DNA of 64,000 nucleotides from a virus (IMGVR_UViG_3300042691_025170:36579-100578), one strand, 5' to 3'. Shown: positions 18,993 through 28,846, numbered from the stretch's first letter. Notes: generated by a model not told the origin, from the sequence alone. Numbers and translations are program-made.

Positions 18993-19651
18993 AAGTAGCT
19001 TTATTACTAACCGGATTGCCAAGAAAAGTGCAAGAGGGATATGAATATTATTGGAAGCATGTGATAAATTCATATGATACAGATGTATATCTACATTTTT
19101 GGAAAGACGAAGAATATGAAAAAGTATTGGATGTTTATAATCCAGTTAGCTTTATACAACAAAAACCATTTGTATTTACCAATCACAGATTAGGTGTGGA
19201 GTCACCGAATGATGATATGTCTAGACCCATTTCTAGTTATGATGTTGCTGGAAACTTTAGATGCTTACCAATGTTATATAGTTGGCAAATTGGTTACTCA
19301 TTAATTCAAGGTGAATACGATTGTGTGATAAGAAGTAGATATGATTTGGGATCAAACTATCCAATTAACATTAATAGTCTAAATCTTGAAAATGTTAATA
19401 TATCAAATCATCATTGGCCAGACTCACCCATAACCGATGACAATCTGTGTATAACAAACAAAATCAACTCAGATAAAATATTCTCCGATATATTTAATGA
19501 GTTTGTTTACCACATAAAAAAAACTGGTGTTATACATTTTGCTGAGAAAAATTTTATGGAAATTCTTCAAAGAAAAAATATGTATGAAAAAGTGAGAAAA
19601 TGTAATGAATTACCATTTACTCTACTTAGAGAAAATAAACTTTGGTATTAA
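18989..19651 (+). CDS. Putative glycosyltransferase
   Basis: 220 residues. VALLLTGLPRKVQEGYEYYW with DVYLHFW is the opening of a family of sugar-locus proteins with a GT-A-like fold. CVIRSRYDLG is the probable donor-binding region. A relative (223 residues, at 23037-23708) is in the same island: both combine a VYLHFW/VYFYIF strand with a later R-x-R/TRFD segment. The function is inferred from context. Confidence 0.65.
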   Translation: MKVALLLTGLPRKVQEGYEYYWKHVINSYDTDVYLHFWKDEEYEKVLDVYNPVSFIQQKPFVFTNHRLGVESPNDDMSRPISSYDVAGNFRCLPMLYSWQIGYSLIQGEYDCVIRSRYDLGSNYPININSLNLENVNISNHHWPDSPITDDNLCITNKINSDKIFSDIFNEFVYHIKKTGVIHFAEKNFMEILQRKNMYEKVRKCNELPFTLLRENKLWY

Positions 19652-19661
19652 AATTAATAGT

Positions 19662-20852
19662 ATGAAAAAAATAAATTCACCCATTCAATTGTTTAAAGTT
19701 TTTATGAGTCCAACTGCGAAGGTTGAAGTTGGAAAAGTATTAGACAGTGGTTATATAGGTCAAGGCCCAAAAGTAGAGGAGTTGGAAAAAAATGTAGAGC
19801 AATATCTCAATGTAGATAAAGTTCTTTCATTAAATTCGGGAACATCCGCTTTACACTTAGCTCTTCACCTACTAAAAAAACCAAAAGTATTTGCAGCTTC
19901 AGACGGATATTCTTATGTAGAAAATAATTGGCCGGGTATGAAAGATGGAGATGAGGTACTAGCCACGGCAATGACTTGTACCGCTTCAAATTGGCCTATA
20001 CTTGCAAATAATCTTCGTATTAAATGGGTTGACATTGACCCCAAAACTCTTAACATGGATTTGGATGATTTGGAAAGAAAAATTACTCCAAAAACAAAAG
20101 CAATAGTTGCCGTACATTGGGGAGGTTATCCAATTGATTTGGATAGGCTAAAACAGATACAAAACAAAGCATTTCAAATGTATGGATTTAAACCAGCTAT
20201 TATTGAAGATGGTGCACATTCATTTGGATCGGAGTATAAAGGTAAGAAATTGGGAAATCATGGTAACATGGTTATGTATAGCTTACAAGCAATTAAACAC
20301 ATAACAGCCATAGATGGTGGTTTACTTGTATTACCTTATCAAGAACTCTATAACAGAGGAAAACTAATGCGTTGGTATGGTATAGACCGAGATGGAAACA
20401 GAAAAGATTTTAGATGTGAGGCTAACATAGACGAGTGGGGTTTTAAATTTCACATGAATGATGTATGTGCAACTGTTGGTATAGAGAATTTAAAATACGC
20501 TGATGAAATAATCTCTAAACACAGATCTAACGCAGCATTTTATGATAAAACATTATCTAATACAACCGGTGTTACTCTATTAGAAAGAAATGAAAATCAT
20601 AATTCCGCTTTTTGGATTTATAGTATGCTTGTAGAAAATAGAGACGGTTTTTATAAATGGATGAAGGAATGTGGTATAGTAGTTTCACAAGTTCATGAAA
20701 GAAATGATAAGCATACAGCTGTATCAGAGTATAAATGTGCTTTACCTACTTTAGAAAAAACAATCGGTAAAATAGTATCTATACCAGTTGGATGGTGGAT
20801 TACCGATGAGGAGAGAGAATATATTTCCGAATGTATAAAGAAAGGGTGGTGA
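19662..20852 (+). CDS. DegT/DnrJ/EryC1-family PLP aminotransferase
   Basis: 396 residues. VLSLNSGTSALHLALHLL is the cofactor-phosphate segment, IIEDGAHSFG contains the Asp that contacts the pyridine nitrogen, and MYSLQAIKHITAIDGG carries the Schiff-base lysine (about residue 212). It would aminate a keto-sugar nucleotide. I chose 19662, ten bases after the previous stop; the earlier in-frame start at 19605 lies inside that gene. It overlaps the next gene as TGATG. Confidence 0.93.
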   Translation: MKKINSPIQLFKVFMSPTAKVEVGKVLDSGYIGQGPKVEELEKNVEQYLNVDKVLSLNSGTSALHLALHLLKKPKVFAASDGYSYVENNWPGMKDGDEVLATAMTCTASNWPILANNLRIKWVDIDPKTLNMDLDDLERKITPKTKAIVAVHWGGYPIDLDRLKQIQNKAFQMYGFKPAIIEDGAHSFGSEYKGKKLGNHGNMVMYSLQAIKHITAIDGGLLVLPYQELYNRGKLMRWYGIDRDGNRKDFRCEANIDEWGFKFHMNDVCATVGIENLKYADEIISKHRSNAAFYDKTLSNTTGVTLLERNENHNSAFWIYSMLVENRDGFYKWMKECGIVVSQVHERNDKHTAVSEYKCALPTLEKTIGKIVSIPVGWWITDEEREYISECIKKGW

Positions 20853-21319
20853 TGTATTCTATATCTTTTAGAGAAATGGTGTTGGATGATTTACCAACAT
20901 TCTTAGAAATAAGAAATTTATCAAATCAGTACCTGCATAATAATAGTACTTTTTCCATAGACGAAGCAACTAAGTGGTTTAAAGAAACTCAGCCAAAATT
21001 TTTTGTCATAGAGATTGAAAATAAAATTGTTGGATATTTCAGAACATCTAATTGGGATACCAATAGTTTATATATTGGAGCAGACATACACCCCGATTTT
21101 AGAGATAAAGGTATAGGGTATCAATCATATCTTATGTTTATAGATTTTTTGAAGAAGAAATATTCTATAAATAAATTGAAATTAGAAGTACTATCTACTA
21201 ATAAAAGAGCTAAGCATTTATATGAAAAAATTGGCTTTAGTGTTATTGAAATAAAAAGAAATGACATATTTAGAGATGGTGAGTATATTGATAATTTTGT
21301 TATGGAGTTAAAAATTTAA
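20852..21319 (+). CDS. GNAT-family N-acetyltransferase
   Basis: 155 residues. IGADIHPDFRDKGIGYQSY is GNAT motif A with the acetyl-CoA pyrophosphate loop (RDKGIG); LEVLSTNKRAKHLYEKIGF is motif B. It follows an aminotransferase directly (TGATG overlap at 20850-20854), so N-acylation of the amino sugar made by that enzyme is likely. Confidence 0.93.
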   Translation: MYSISFREMVLDDLPTFLEIRNLSNQYLHNNSTFSIDEATKWFKETQPKFFVIEIENKIVGYFRTSNWDTNSLYIGADIHPDFRDKGIGYQSYLMFIDFLKKKYSINKLKLEVLSTNKRAKHLYEKIGFSVIEIKRNDIFRDGEYIDNFVMELKI

Positions 21320-21323
21320 GGTT

Positions 21324-22070
21324 ATGGTAATTGATTTGTTTTCCATATGTTATAATGAAGAGGTAATAATACCTTATTTTTTAAAGCACTACAAACAATT
21401 TGTTAATAACATAACTGTTTATAACAATGAATCCACGGACTCATCAGTTCAACTACTTGAAAACGCAGGCGTTAACATAATTAATTTTTCAACTAATAAT
21501 CAAACTAATGAAATGAAGTTAGTTGATATACGAAACAATTGTTGGAAAAATTCAAAAGCAGATTGGGTAATTGTATGTGACATAGATGAGTTTGTATATC
21601 ATCCCAACATATTGAACATACTTGAAAATACAAAAGCTACGCAAATATATCCAGAAGGATACGAGATGATGTCAGAAAACTTACCAACAACAGAAGGTCA
21701 GATATATAATGAAATCAAAATGGGATATTCTACTGACAATTTTGATACTAATATATACCCAGGTTGGAAAAACACTTATTCAAAAGGATGTGTTTTTAAG
21801 CCAAGTGAAATTGAACCTAATTTTGGACCGGGTTCACACTGGTGTTTTCCTCAAGGTAATTTTATACCGGAAAAAAATAGTGGAATAAAATTATTGCACT
21901 ACAAATACTTAAATAGGGAAATGTTGATTAAAAAATATGACTTATATAGATCAAGACATGGTGATTTTGATAAACAAAATGGATTAGGTAATTATCAAGA
22001 ATGGGGTGCTGAAGAAATAAATAAACAATTTGATAGTTGGCTACCTATATGTAAAAATGTTATAGACTAA
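21324..22070 (+). CDS. Glycosyltransferase, GT2/GT92-like
   Basis: 248 residues. IDLFSICYNEEVIIPYFLKH, VYNNESTDSS and ADWVIVCDIDEFVY form the Rossmann core and D-x-D motif of DUF23/GT92-like enzymes. Residues around GPGSHWCFP and LLHYKYLNRE complete the fold. It is closely similar in layout to the gene at 25694-26455. Confidence 0.87.
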   Translation: MVIDLFSICYNEEVIIPYFLKHYKQFVNNITVYNNESTDSSVQLLENAGVNIINFSTNNQTNEMKLVDIRNNCWKNSKADWVIVCDIDEFVYHPNILNILENTKATQIYPEGYEMMSENLPTTEGQIYNEIKMGYSTDNFDTNIYPGWKNTYSKGCVFKPSEIEPNFGPGSHWCFPQGNFIPEKNSGIKLLHYKYLNREMLIKKYDLYRSRHGDFDKQNGLGNYQEWGAEEINKQFDSWLPICKNVID

Positions 22071-22072
22071 AG

Positions 22073-23053
22073 ATGAAAAGAGCATTAATAACAGGTATAA
22101 ATGGACAGGATGGTTCTTATCTATCTAAATTTTTATTAGATAAAGGATATGAGGTACATGGTCTGTTGAAAAGAAATTCCATAGCTGAAAACCAAACAGC
22201 TAGAATAGATGATAGTACATTTTCAAAATTAAGTTTGCATTATGCTGACATGACGGATATAGCATCATTATTCAGAGTCATAAATAAAATAAAACCAGAT
22301 GAAATATACAATTTAGCTGCACAATCTCATGTTAGAATATCGTTTGACCAACCCATATATACTGCAAATGTTACTGCTATAGGAGTATTAAATTTACTAG
22401 AGGTAGTTAAAGAAGTGTGCCCTAAATCAAAGATATATCAAGCATCTTCTTCGGAAATGTTTGGTAATTCAATAGATGAAGATGGTTATCAAAGAGAAAC
22501 CACACCCATGAACCCAGTATCACCATATGGGTGCTCCAAAGTTTTTGCATACAACATATGTAGAAATTATAGAAATTCATATGGTATGTTTATAGCAAAT
22601 GGTATATTGTTCAATCACGAGTCTCCACTTAGAGGTACTAATTTTGTAACTAACAAAGTAGTAAAGGAAGCGGTAAAAATAAAATTGGGATTGTCTAACA
22701 AATTAGTTTTGGGTAATTTAGAAGCAGCTAGAGATTGGGGACACGCTAAAGACTATGTTGAAGCAATGTGGTTAATACTTCAACAAGATAAGTCAGATGA
22801 CTTTGTATGTGCGACCGGAATATCTCATACTGTTAGAGAATTATGTGAGTATGTATTTTCATCTTTAGGAATGGATTGGAAACAATATGTCATTAATGAT
22901 GAAAAATATTTTAGACCAGAAGAATTGGATGTATTAAAAGGTGATTGCACTAAGCTTAAAAATTTGGGATGGAGTCCACATTATACATTTGAATCTATGT
23001 TAGATGAAATGATTAAATATTGGCTTGATAAATACAATGAAGATAGGCATTAA
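22073..23053 (+). CDS. gmd: GDP-mannose 4,6-dehydratase
   Basis: 326 residues. It converts GDP-D-mannose to GDP-4-keto-6-deoxymannose. GINGQDGSYLSKFLLDKGY is the diagnostic N-terminal NADP-binding sequence of Gmd. SSSEMFG, PYGCSKVFAYN (Tyr, Lys) and LFNHESPLRG are the family's conserved blocks; RDWGHAKDYVEAMWLIL follows. Products could feed the ColD-like enzyme at 24544 or a fucose route ending in the GT11 at 23701. Confidence 0.96.
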   Translation: MKRALITGINGQDGSYLSKFLLDKGYEVHGLLKRNSIAENQTARIDDSTFSKLSLHYADMTDIASLFRVINKIKPDEIYNLAAQSHVRISFDQPIYTANVTAIGVLNLLEVVKEVCPKSKIYQASSSEMFGNSIDEDGYQRETTPMNPVSPYGCSKVFAYNICRNYRNSYGMFIANGILFNHESPLRGTNFVTNKVVKEAVKIKLGLSNKLVLGNLEAARDWGHAKDYVEAMWLILQQDKSDDFVCATGISHTVRELCEYVFSSLGMDWKQYVINDEKYFRPEELDVLKGDCTKLKNLGWSPHYTFESMLDEMIKYWLDKYNEDRH

Positions 23054-23708
23054 TTTAGTTGGAGTATCTTATAATGATAAGAAACACGGAGGCAGATATA
23101 GAAATTATAGGGATGCTATAGATTCTTTTTTCGATAATATAGTTAATCCATTAAGAAATGATGGACATGAAGTGTATTTTTACATATTCAGCTATCATAA
23201 TAAAAAGCAACAAGATATTATAAATGACTACAATCCAGTTAAGTATAATTTTGTAGACCCTATTTATAATAAAATGGGTGGTGGTGATAGACTGGAAAAT
23301 GGAATGAAGATAATGTCTGTTATTTACATCAATAGTTTACAACAACTAATTGATGAAAATTTAGATTTGATAATATCAACAAGATTTGATATAAAATTTA
23401 TAAGAAATCCTTTTATTGATTACAAATTTGATTTTACAAAATGTAACTTTTTATGGAGAGAACCAGAATATGTAGATTTACCTTTAGTAAATGATACATT
23501 CATAGTCTTTCCACACTCAATGACAAGAAATCTAATAGATGCAATTACTACAATGGAATTTAACCCACCGATGGGTATAAATGTAGCTATGCATAATTTA
23601 TATTTACCAATGGTTAATCAAGTTGGTAGAGATAAAGTACAATGGGTTTGTGATGAATTTGTAGATACAATAAATAATAAACTATATACGTTAACTAGAC
23701 ATGAATAA
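23037..23708 (+). CDS. Putative glycosyltransferase
   Basis: 223 residues. IGINLVGVSYNDKKHGG then HEVYFYIFSYH and LDLIISTRFDIKF suggest a GT-A-like enzyme related to the one at 18989-19651. The ATG at 23037 lies inside the end of gmd (17-base overlap); it also overlaps the fucosyltransferase gene by 8 bases. Specificity is unknown. Confidence 0.65.
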   Translation: MKIGINLVGVSYNDKKHGGRYRNYRDAIDSFFDNIVNPLRNDGHEVYFYIFSYHNKKQQDIINDYNPVKYNFVDPIYNKMGGGDRLENGMKIMSVIYINSLQQLIDENLDLIISTRFDIKFIRNPFIDYKFDFTKCNFLWREPEYVDLPLVNDTFIVFPHSMTRNLIDAITTMEFNPPMGINVAMHNLYLPMVNQVGRDKVQWVCDEFVDTINNKLYTLTRHE

Positions 23709-24525
23709 AATATACTCCACAGCTTTTTTAATGGGTGGTTTGGGAAATCAGATGTTCCAAATAGCACATGCTACCGCACAGAGTTGGAAACATGGTGTTG
23801 ATACAATGTTTTACATGGACTCTGAAATACAATATCCGAGTTGGAAGCCGGTTATGTATGTTGATAACATCTTTAAAAAAATTCCATTTACAAATCAGAA
23901 AATAAATGCACATCGTGTGTATGAAGAATCTTGGAATACAGCAAACTTAAATTTTGTTTTTGACAAAACTATAGAGTTTTATGGTTATTTTCAGAGTAGT
24001 AAAAATTTTACAGGCTACGAAAGTAATGTTAAAGATTTATTTTACCCAGATGATAGTATCTATGAAAAACTATCTAAAAAATATCCACAAATAATGTATG
24101 AAAATACTTTATCTGTACATATCAGAAGAGCAGATTATTTCAATGTTAGTAATATACTACCTGTAGTTGACTTGACATATATAAATGAATGTATTAGACT
24201 GCATGGAAACTATGATTATATGTTCATATTTTCAGATGACAAAGATTGGGCAAGAAATGCTCTATCTTACGAGAATAGTGTAGTAGTCGATTCTTTAAAA
24301 ACTGAAGAAGAGATGTGGTTGATGTCAATGTGTAAACATAATGTAATATCCAATTCAACATTTTCTTGGTGGGGTTCTTATCTAAATAAGAACAACGATA
24401 AAAAAATATACGCACCAAGTATTTGGTTCGGCCCAGGTGGCCCGAGTGAGTATAGTAATGTGTATGAAACCTATTGGAATAAAATTGATGTCGTATATAA
24501 AGAAGGTAGATTGATTGTTGCATAA
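23701..24525 (+). CDS. Alpha-1,2-fucosyltransferase-like (GT11)
   Basis: 274 residues. MGGLGNQMFQIAHA is the start of GT11 enzymes, LSVHIRRADYFN is the conserved HxRRxDY motif that binds GDP-fucose, and VISNSTFSWWGSYLN is the third diagnostic block. It transfers a 6-deoxyhexose, usually L-fucose, from its GDP form. The nearby gmd supplies the precursor; no obvious GDP-fucose synthase is in the window. Confidence 0.93.
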   Translation: MNKIYSTAFLMGGLGNQMFQIAHATAQSWKHGVDTMFYMDSEIQYPSWKPVMYVDNIFKKIPFTNQKINAHRVYEESWNTANLNFVFDKTIEFYGYFQSSKNFTGYESNVKDLFYPDDSIYEKLSKKYPQIMYENTLSVHIRRADYFNVSNILPVVDLTYINECIRLHGNYDYMFIFSDDKDWARNALSYENSVVVDSLKTEEEMWLMSMCKHNVISNSTFSWWGSYLNKNNDKKIYAPSIWFGPGGPSEYSNVYETYWNKIDVVYKEGRLIVA

Positions 24526-24543
24526 TAACTTAAATAAATAAAG

Positions 24544-25701
24544 ATGATTAAACTTGTTTCAGATACTATAGATAGAGCTGATATAAACGCATTGATAGAA
24601 TGGTTATCTAAAGAAGAGATTCCAATTCTTACAAAGAATAAATTAACGGTTGAATTGGAAAAAAAATGGGCTGATAAAATTGGAACAAAATATTCAGTTT
24701 TTGTTAACTCAGGTTCATCTGCTATTTTATTAATGTTATTGTCTCTTAAGCAAGGTAATTTCTTAAGAAATAATAAAATAGTATGCCCAGCATTAAGTTG
24801 GGCAACGGATGTTAGTACACCAATAATACTTGGCTTTGATACTATACTATGTGATTGTAATCTAACCGATTTATCGTGTGACCTAACAGAACTTGAAAAA
24901 ATATTTAAGGAAGAAAACCCATCTTGTTTTATATCGGTAGCACCACTTGGTTTGGTTCCTGAAATGGAAAAATTAATTTCACTATGTGAAAAGTATAATG
25001 TTTTATTACTTGAGGATATTTGTGAATCTTTAGGATCTAAGTACAATGGTAAACATCTTGGGTCTTTTGGATTTGCTTCAGTATTTTCCACATATTTTGG
25101 CCACCATATTAGTACGATTGAAGGTGGGTTCATAAATACTAATGATGAGCAACTATATAATATGTTAGTAATGACTAGAAGTCACGGATGGGACAGAGAC
25201 TTGAATGAAACAAATAAAGAAGAACTTAGAAAAAAGTATAATGTATCACGTTTTGATGCGTTGTATACATTTTATGTACCAGGTTTGAATCTCAGATCAA
25301 CAGACTTGCAAGCTTTCATAGGTCTTAGGTCATTAGACAAAATAGACAAATTCTCTAATATAAGAAATACTAATTTTAAATTGTATAAGTCAAAAATAAA
25401 AAATAACAATTTAGACTTACAAGTTCAAAACGATTCATTTGTATCTAATTTTGCATATCCAATTGTTTCTGAAAAGAGAGACGTAATTGTAAATGAATTG
25501 ATAAAAAATGGTGTTGAAGTAAGACCTTTAATTGCTGGAAATATGGCTAATAAACCTTTTTGGTATGAAAGATATGATAGAAAAGAATTTAAAAATGCTA
25601 ACGTCATTGACAGATATGGGTTCTATGTTCCAAATCATCAGGACATGACCAATGAAGATATAGAGTATATTTGTAAAATAATAAATTTACAATATGAATA
25701 A
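24544..25701 (+). CDS. PLP-dependent sugar 3-dehydratase-like (ColD/E1 type, DegT fold)
   Basis: 385 residues. VNSGSSAILLMLLSL and LLLEDICESLGSKYNGKHLG are DegT-fold cofactor segments. At the Schiff-base position the sequence is STYFGHHISTIEGGF: His187-His188 stand where aminotransferases have a lysine. This His substitution marks GDP-4-keto-6-deoxymannose 3-dehydratase (ColD) and the E1 enzyme of 3,6-dideoxyhexose pathways. With gmd two genes upstream, a GDP-3,6-dideoxy sugar such as colitose precursor is the natural guess. Confidence 0.85.
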   Translation: MIKLVSDTIDRADINALIEWLSKEEIPILTKNKLTVELEKKWADKIGTKYSVFVNSGSSAILLMLLSLKQGNFLRNNKIVCPALSWATDVSTPIILGFDTILCDCNLTDLSCDLTELEKIFKEENPSCFISVAPLGLVPEMEKLISLCEKYNVLLLEDICESLGSKYNGKHLGSFGFASVFSTYFGHHISTIEGGFINTNDEQLYNMLVMTRSHGWDRDLNETNKEELRKKYNVSRFDALYTFYVPGLNLRSTDLQAFIGLRSLDKIDKFSNIRNTNFKLYKSKIKNNNLDLQVQNDSFVSNFAYPIVSEKRDVIVNELIKNGVEVRPLIAGNMANKPFWYERYDRKEFKNANVIDRYGFYVPNHQDMTNEDIEYICKIINLQYE

Positions 25702-26455
25702 ATTGGTAACAATATATGTCGTAACTTATAACGAAGAGGCCATGATTGAATTTTTTATCAATCATTACAGAAAAAATTTTCCCGATTGTACAATAAATGT
25801 ATATGACAATTTTTCAACAGATAGAACAAGAGAAATAGCAGAATCAATGGGGTGTGTAGTTCACACTTTTGAAACAGATGGATTTGATGACTCAGCTAAT
25901 GTTGCGTTGAAAAAAGAGAAATGGAAAACCGCAACTACTGATTGGGTGATTGTTTGTGATTGTGATGAGTTGATAGAAATAAATCAAAATGATTTACTCT
26001 TAGAATCTGAATTGGGGTACGAAATCATACTGTTCGAAGGTTACACTCTTATGAACAATAAGACAAAAGAGGTTGATTTAAATAACTTAAAGTATGGGTT
26101 TAGAGATTATTCGTATGACAAATACTATTTGTTTAATAGAAATAAAATAATAGATATAGGATATAATTATGGTTGTCACAGATCCAACAATAATGCACCG
26201 GTTGCTATATCCGGTAATCCAAAAATAGGTTCTTCAAAAGTTTATAAAGCTTATCATTACAAGTATCTTAGTTTAGATTATTGTATAGAAAGAAGAAGAA
26301 TGTTTGCTAAAAGAGTATCTAACTTTAATAAGCAAAGAGGATTTACATTGGAATACCAAAAAACAGAAGAAGAATTAGTATCGGATAAATCCATGGAACA
26401 CTTGAGTTTAAAAAAAATATTCAACGAAACACAACTAATAAAAATAATACAATAA
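25694..26455 (+). CDS. Glycosyltransferase, GT2/GT92-like
   Basis: 253 residues. VTIYVVTYNEEAMIEFFINH, VYDNFSTDRTREIAESMG and DWVIVCDCDELIEI supply the GT-A core and D-x-D. KAYHYKYLSLDYCIERRRMF matches the later part of DUF23-like transferases. Overlaps its upstream neighbour by 8 bases and the downstream one by 1 base. Confidence 0.88.
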   Translation: MNKLVTIYVVTYNEEAMIEFFINHYRKNFPDCTINVYDNFSTDRTREIAESMGCVVHTFETDGFDDSANVALKKEKWKTATTDWVIVCDCDELIEINQNDLLLESELGYEIILFEGYTLMNNKTKEVDLNNLKYGFRDYSYDKYYLFNRNKIIDIGYNYGCHRSNNNAPVAISGNPKIGSSKVYKAYHYKYLSLDYCIERRRMFAKRVSNFNKQRGFTLEYQKTEEELVSDKSMEHLSLKKIFNETQLIKIIQ

Positions 26456-27216
26456 TGAAAAACAGAACATCAATATCAGACTACGACAGATACAAAACTG
26501 TTTGTAAAAATGCTTATGAAAATGAAGAAAGTTTTCGTATATTTAAACAAAATTTAGATTACAAAGTAATACTAGAGCATGTGTCATTTGAACAAGGAGA
26601 TAGATTTATAGATAGAACATTAGAGAATAATAACATAAATTATGATTATATAAATAAATTTAAAGAAAATGATATTTACGGAACGCCAGATTTGTTTACA
26701 TACAGACATCCGTTTGGTTTGATATCTCCGTCCACTTTAAGGTATGTCAAAGTACTTAGTGATTTGATAAAATTTTTTGGAAGTTTAGATAATATGTCAA
26801 TAGTAGAAATAGGAGTTGGATATGGTGGTCAGGCAAAAATTATTATGGACTACTTTAATATAAAGGAATATAACTTCATAGATTTGCCGGAAGTTTGTTC
26901 ATTGACTAAAAAATATTTATCAAAATTTAATTACTCAAATTGTAATTTCTTAGATTTTGAAAATCTTCCGGATAGAAAGTATGATTTGGTAATATCAAAT
27001 TATGCAATAACAGAGTGTACTATGGAAATTCAAAATCTTTATATAGATAAGGTTCTTAAAAATTCTACAAAAGGATATATGATTGGTAACAAAATTTCTC
27101 ATCTGTTCAATATAAATAGTTATAGTAAAGAAGATTGGCAGCAAATTATGCCAAATATAACAATACATGAAGAAGTACCAGCTACAGCGGAAGGTAATTA
27201 TTTAATGATTTTTTAA
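26455..27216 (+). CDS. Putative sugar O-methyltransferase
   Basis: 253 residues. VEIGVGYGGQAKIIMDYF is a SAM-binding motif I, with YNFIDLPEV and DLVISNYAITE as later motifs. The pattern (PFGLISPSTLRYVKVL before motif I) is that of the putative sugar O-methyltransferase family found in polysaccharide loci. It would cap or decorate a glycan chain. Confidence 0.85.
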   Translation: MKNRTSISDYDRYKTVCKNAYENEESFRIFKQNLDYKVILEHVSFEQGDRFIDRTLENNNINYDYINKFKENDIYGTPDLFTYRHPFGLISPSTLRYVKVLSDLIKFFGSLDNMSIVEIGVGYGGQAKIIMDYFNIKEYNFIDLPEVCSLTKKYLSKFNYSNCNFLDFENLPDRKYDLVISNYAITECTMEIQNLYIDKVLKNSTKGYMIGNKISHLFNINSYSKEDWQQIMPNITIHEEVPATAEGNYLMIF

Positions 27217-27224
27217 ATTTATAT

Positions 27225-27998
27225 ATGAGTAAGTTATTAAGTTGTTATTTGTGGGCGTTTAAAAATTACAAAGCGGGTATTAAGTCTGTTAGCACAGTTA
27301 GAAAATTTTATCCAAATGCAGATGTATTTATAAATGTTGATTTTGAGGGTGATTTCGATAACTACACAAGAGAAGGAAATGAAATAAATGCAGTAGTTAC
27401 AAAGAATAATTTTCAACTTGGTTATTGCGGAGACTTCAATAGTATTTATGGTAAAGTTACAGTTGGTAGAGAATGTTGGCCAAGAGAATATACTTTTGAA
27501 TGGTTAAGAGGTGTATATGATGCCTGTCTAAAAACAGATTCCAAATATATCCTTTTACTCGAAGAAGACGATTATGTACTGAAACCAGTTTCAATTTTAC
27601 AAACAGAGTTTTCTATCGCAATACATCCCACAGACCCATCTCCAATTGGAGTTAGAAGAGCTAACTATATACCAAATGAATTTATTATTTATTCATATGA
27701 GCATGGTGGTGTAGCTACATCACCTGGATATGCAGCCGGTGGTGGTACTATTTTTAATAGAGAGCACTTTGTAAAAGCTTGGGAAAAGTCTAAAGATGCT
27801 TTGTGGAAAGACTATGATTATCTTAAGCAAGTAAACAAAATAATAGGTTGGCAAGATTTTGTTTTTCAATTCGTGTTTATGATGGGCGGATATGATGTCA
27901 TACAGAATCATAATCTTTGCGAAGAGTGGGAAGTTAAAGATTGGAAAAATTTTGAAATAGTAACCGGTTTGAAAGACCATACCCTTGTAGAATTATGA
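27225..27998 (+). CDS. Glycosyltransferase-like, GT-A fold
   Basis: 257 residues. LLSCYLWAFKNYKAGIKSVSTVRKF-type opening and YILLLEEDDYVLKP as donor motif (EEDD). AAGGGTIFNREHFVKAW and GWQDFVFQFVFMMGG are compatible with a sugar transferase. ATGA overlap with the next gene. Family level only. Confidence 0.7.
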   Translation: MSKLLSCYLWAFKNYKAGIKSVSTVRKFYPNADVFINVDFEGDFDNYTREGNEINAVVTKNNFQLGYCGDFNSIYGKVTVGRECWPREYTFEWLRGVYDACLKTDSKYILLLEEDDYVLKPVSILQTEFSIAIHPTDPSPIGVRRANYIPNEFIIYSYEHGGVATSPGYAAGGGTIFNREHFVKAWEKSKDALWKDYDYLKQVNKIIGWQDFVFQFVFMMGGYDVIQNHNLCEEWEVKDWKNFEIVTGLKDHTLVEL

Positions 27999-28846
27999 AA
28001 GATGTATTAATTGGATGTATAACAAACTATACTTTTGATAAAGTAAAATACTTTGTAAACTCAATAGATAGGAGTGGATTTACGGGTTATAAAGTAATGA
28101 TTGTATATAATGTACCATTCGAAACAGTTGATGAGTTGCAGAAAAGAAATTGGATAGTAATAGCTTTTAATAAAGATGATGACAAAAAATGGTATACATA
28201 CAAAAGTGATTTCAGAATAATGTGTGATAGACAATTGCATTACCATCAAACATTAGAACAACTCAATAAACAATTTGGAGACTTACGGTATGTGATGGCA
28301 ATAGATCCAAAAGATGTTGTCTTTCAATACAATCCATCCGAATGGTTGGAAAAAAATATGGGTGACAAAAAAATAAATGTTGGATGTGAAAGTCTGAGAT
28401 ATAAAGACGAACCTTGGGGAAAAAATAATCTAACAGAAAGTTTTGGAGAATATGTCTATGATAGATGCAAAGACAATTTAATATTCAATTGTGGTACTGT
28501 AGCTGGTAATTGGAAAACTATGAGTGAATTGTTTCTAAACATATATTTGATGTGTATAGGTAGTCCAAACCAAACACCAGACCAAGCCGCTTTAAATGTT
28601 TTATTATCAATGGACATATATAGGAATATCACTAGATTTACGATGTCAGAAGAAGCGTGGGCTTGTCAAGCTGGTACTACAATAGATGAAAAAGTTCTGA
28701 AGACAAGCAAGGATAAATTAGTCGAACCTCAACCATATTTGGAGGGTGATATAGTTAAAACGAGTAAAGGTATAATATACGCATTAGTTCATCAGTATGA
28801 CAGAATACCTACTTGGAAAGATATAATTGAAAAAAAATATTCTTAA
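27995..28846 (+). CDS. Glycosyltransferase-like protein
   Basis: 283 residues. YVMAIDPKDVVFQYNPSEWL resembles the donor-binding D-x-x-D segment of nucleotide-diphospho-sugar transferases, and FNCGTVAGNWKTMSELF and TPDQAALNVLL fit the later part of that fold. Upstream parts are less typical (IGCITNYTFDKVKYFVNSI). The acceptor is not predictable. Confidence 0.7.
   Translation: MKDVLIGCITNYTFDKVKYFVNSIDRSGFTGYKVMIVYNVPFETVDELQKRNWIVIAFNKDDDKKWYTYKSDFRIMCDRQLHYHQTLEQLNKQFGDLRYVMAIDPKDVVFQYNPSEWLEKNMGDKKINVGCESLRYKDEPWGKNNLTESFGEYVYDRCKDNLIFNCGTVAGNWKTMSELFLNIYLMCIGSPNQTPDQAALNVLLSMDIYRNITRFTMSEEAWACQAGTTIDEKVLKTSKDKLVEPQPYLEGDIVKTSKGIIYALVHQYDRIPTWKDIIEKKYS

Noticed and set aside
24471-25133. 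220-codon minus-strand frame
   Set aside because: Antisense of the ColD-like gene; no family features, and every supported gene in the window is on the plus strand.
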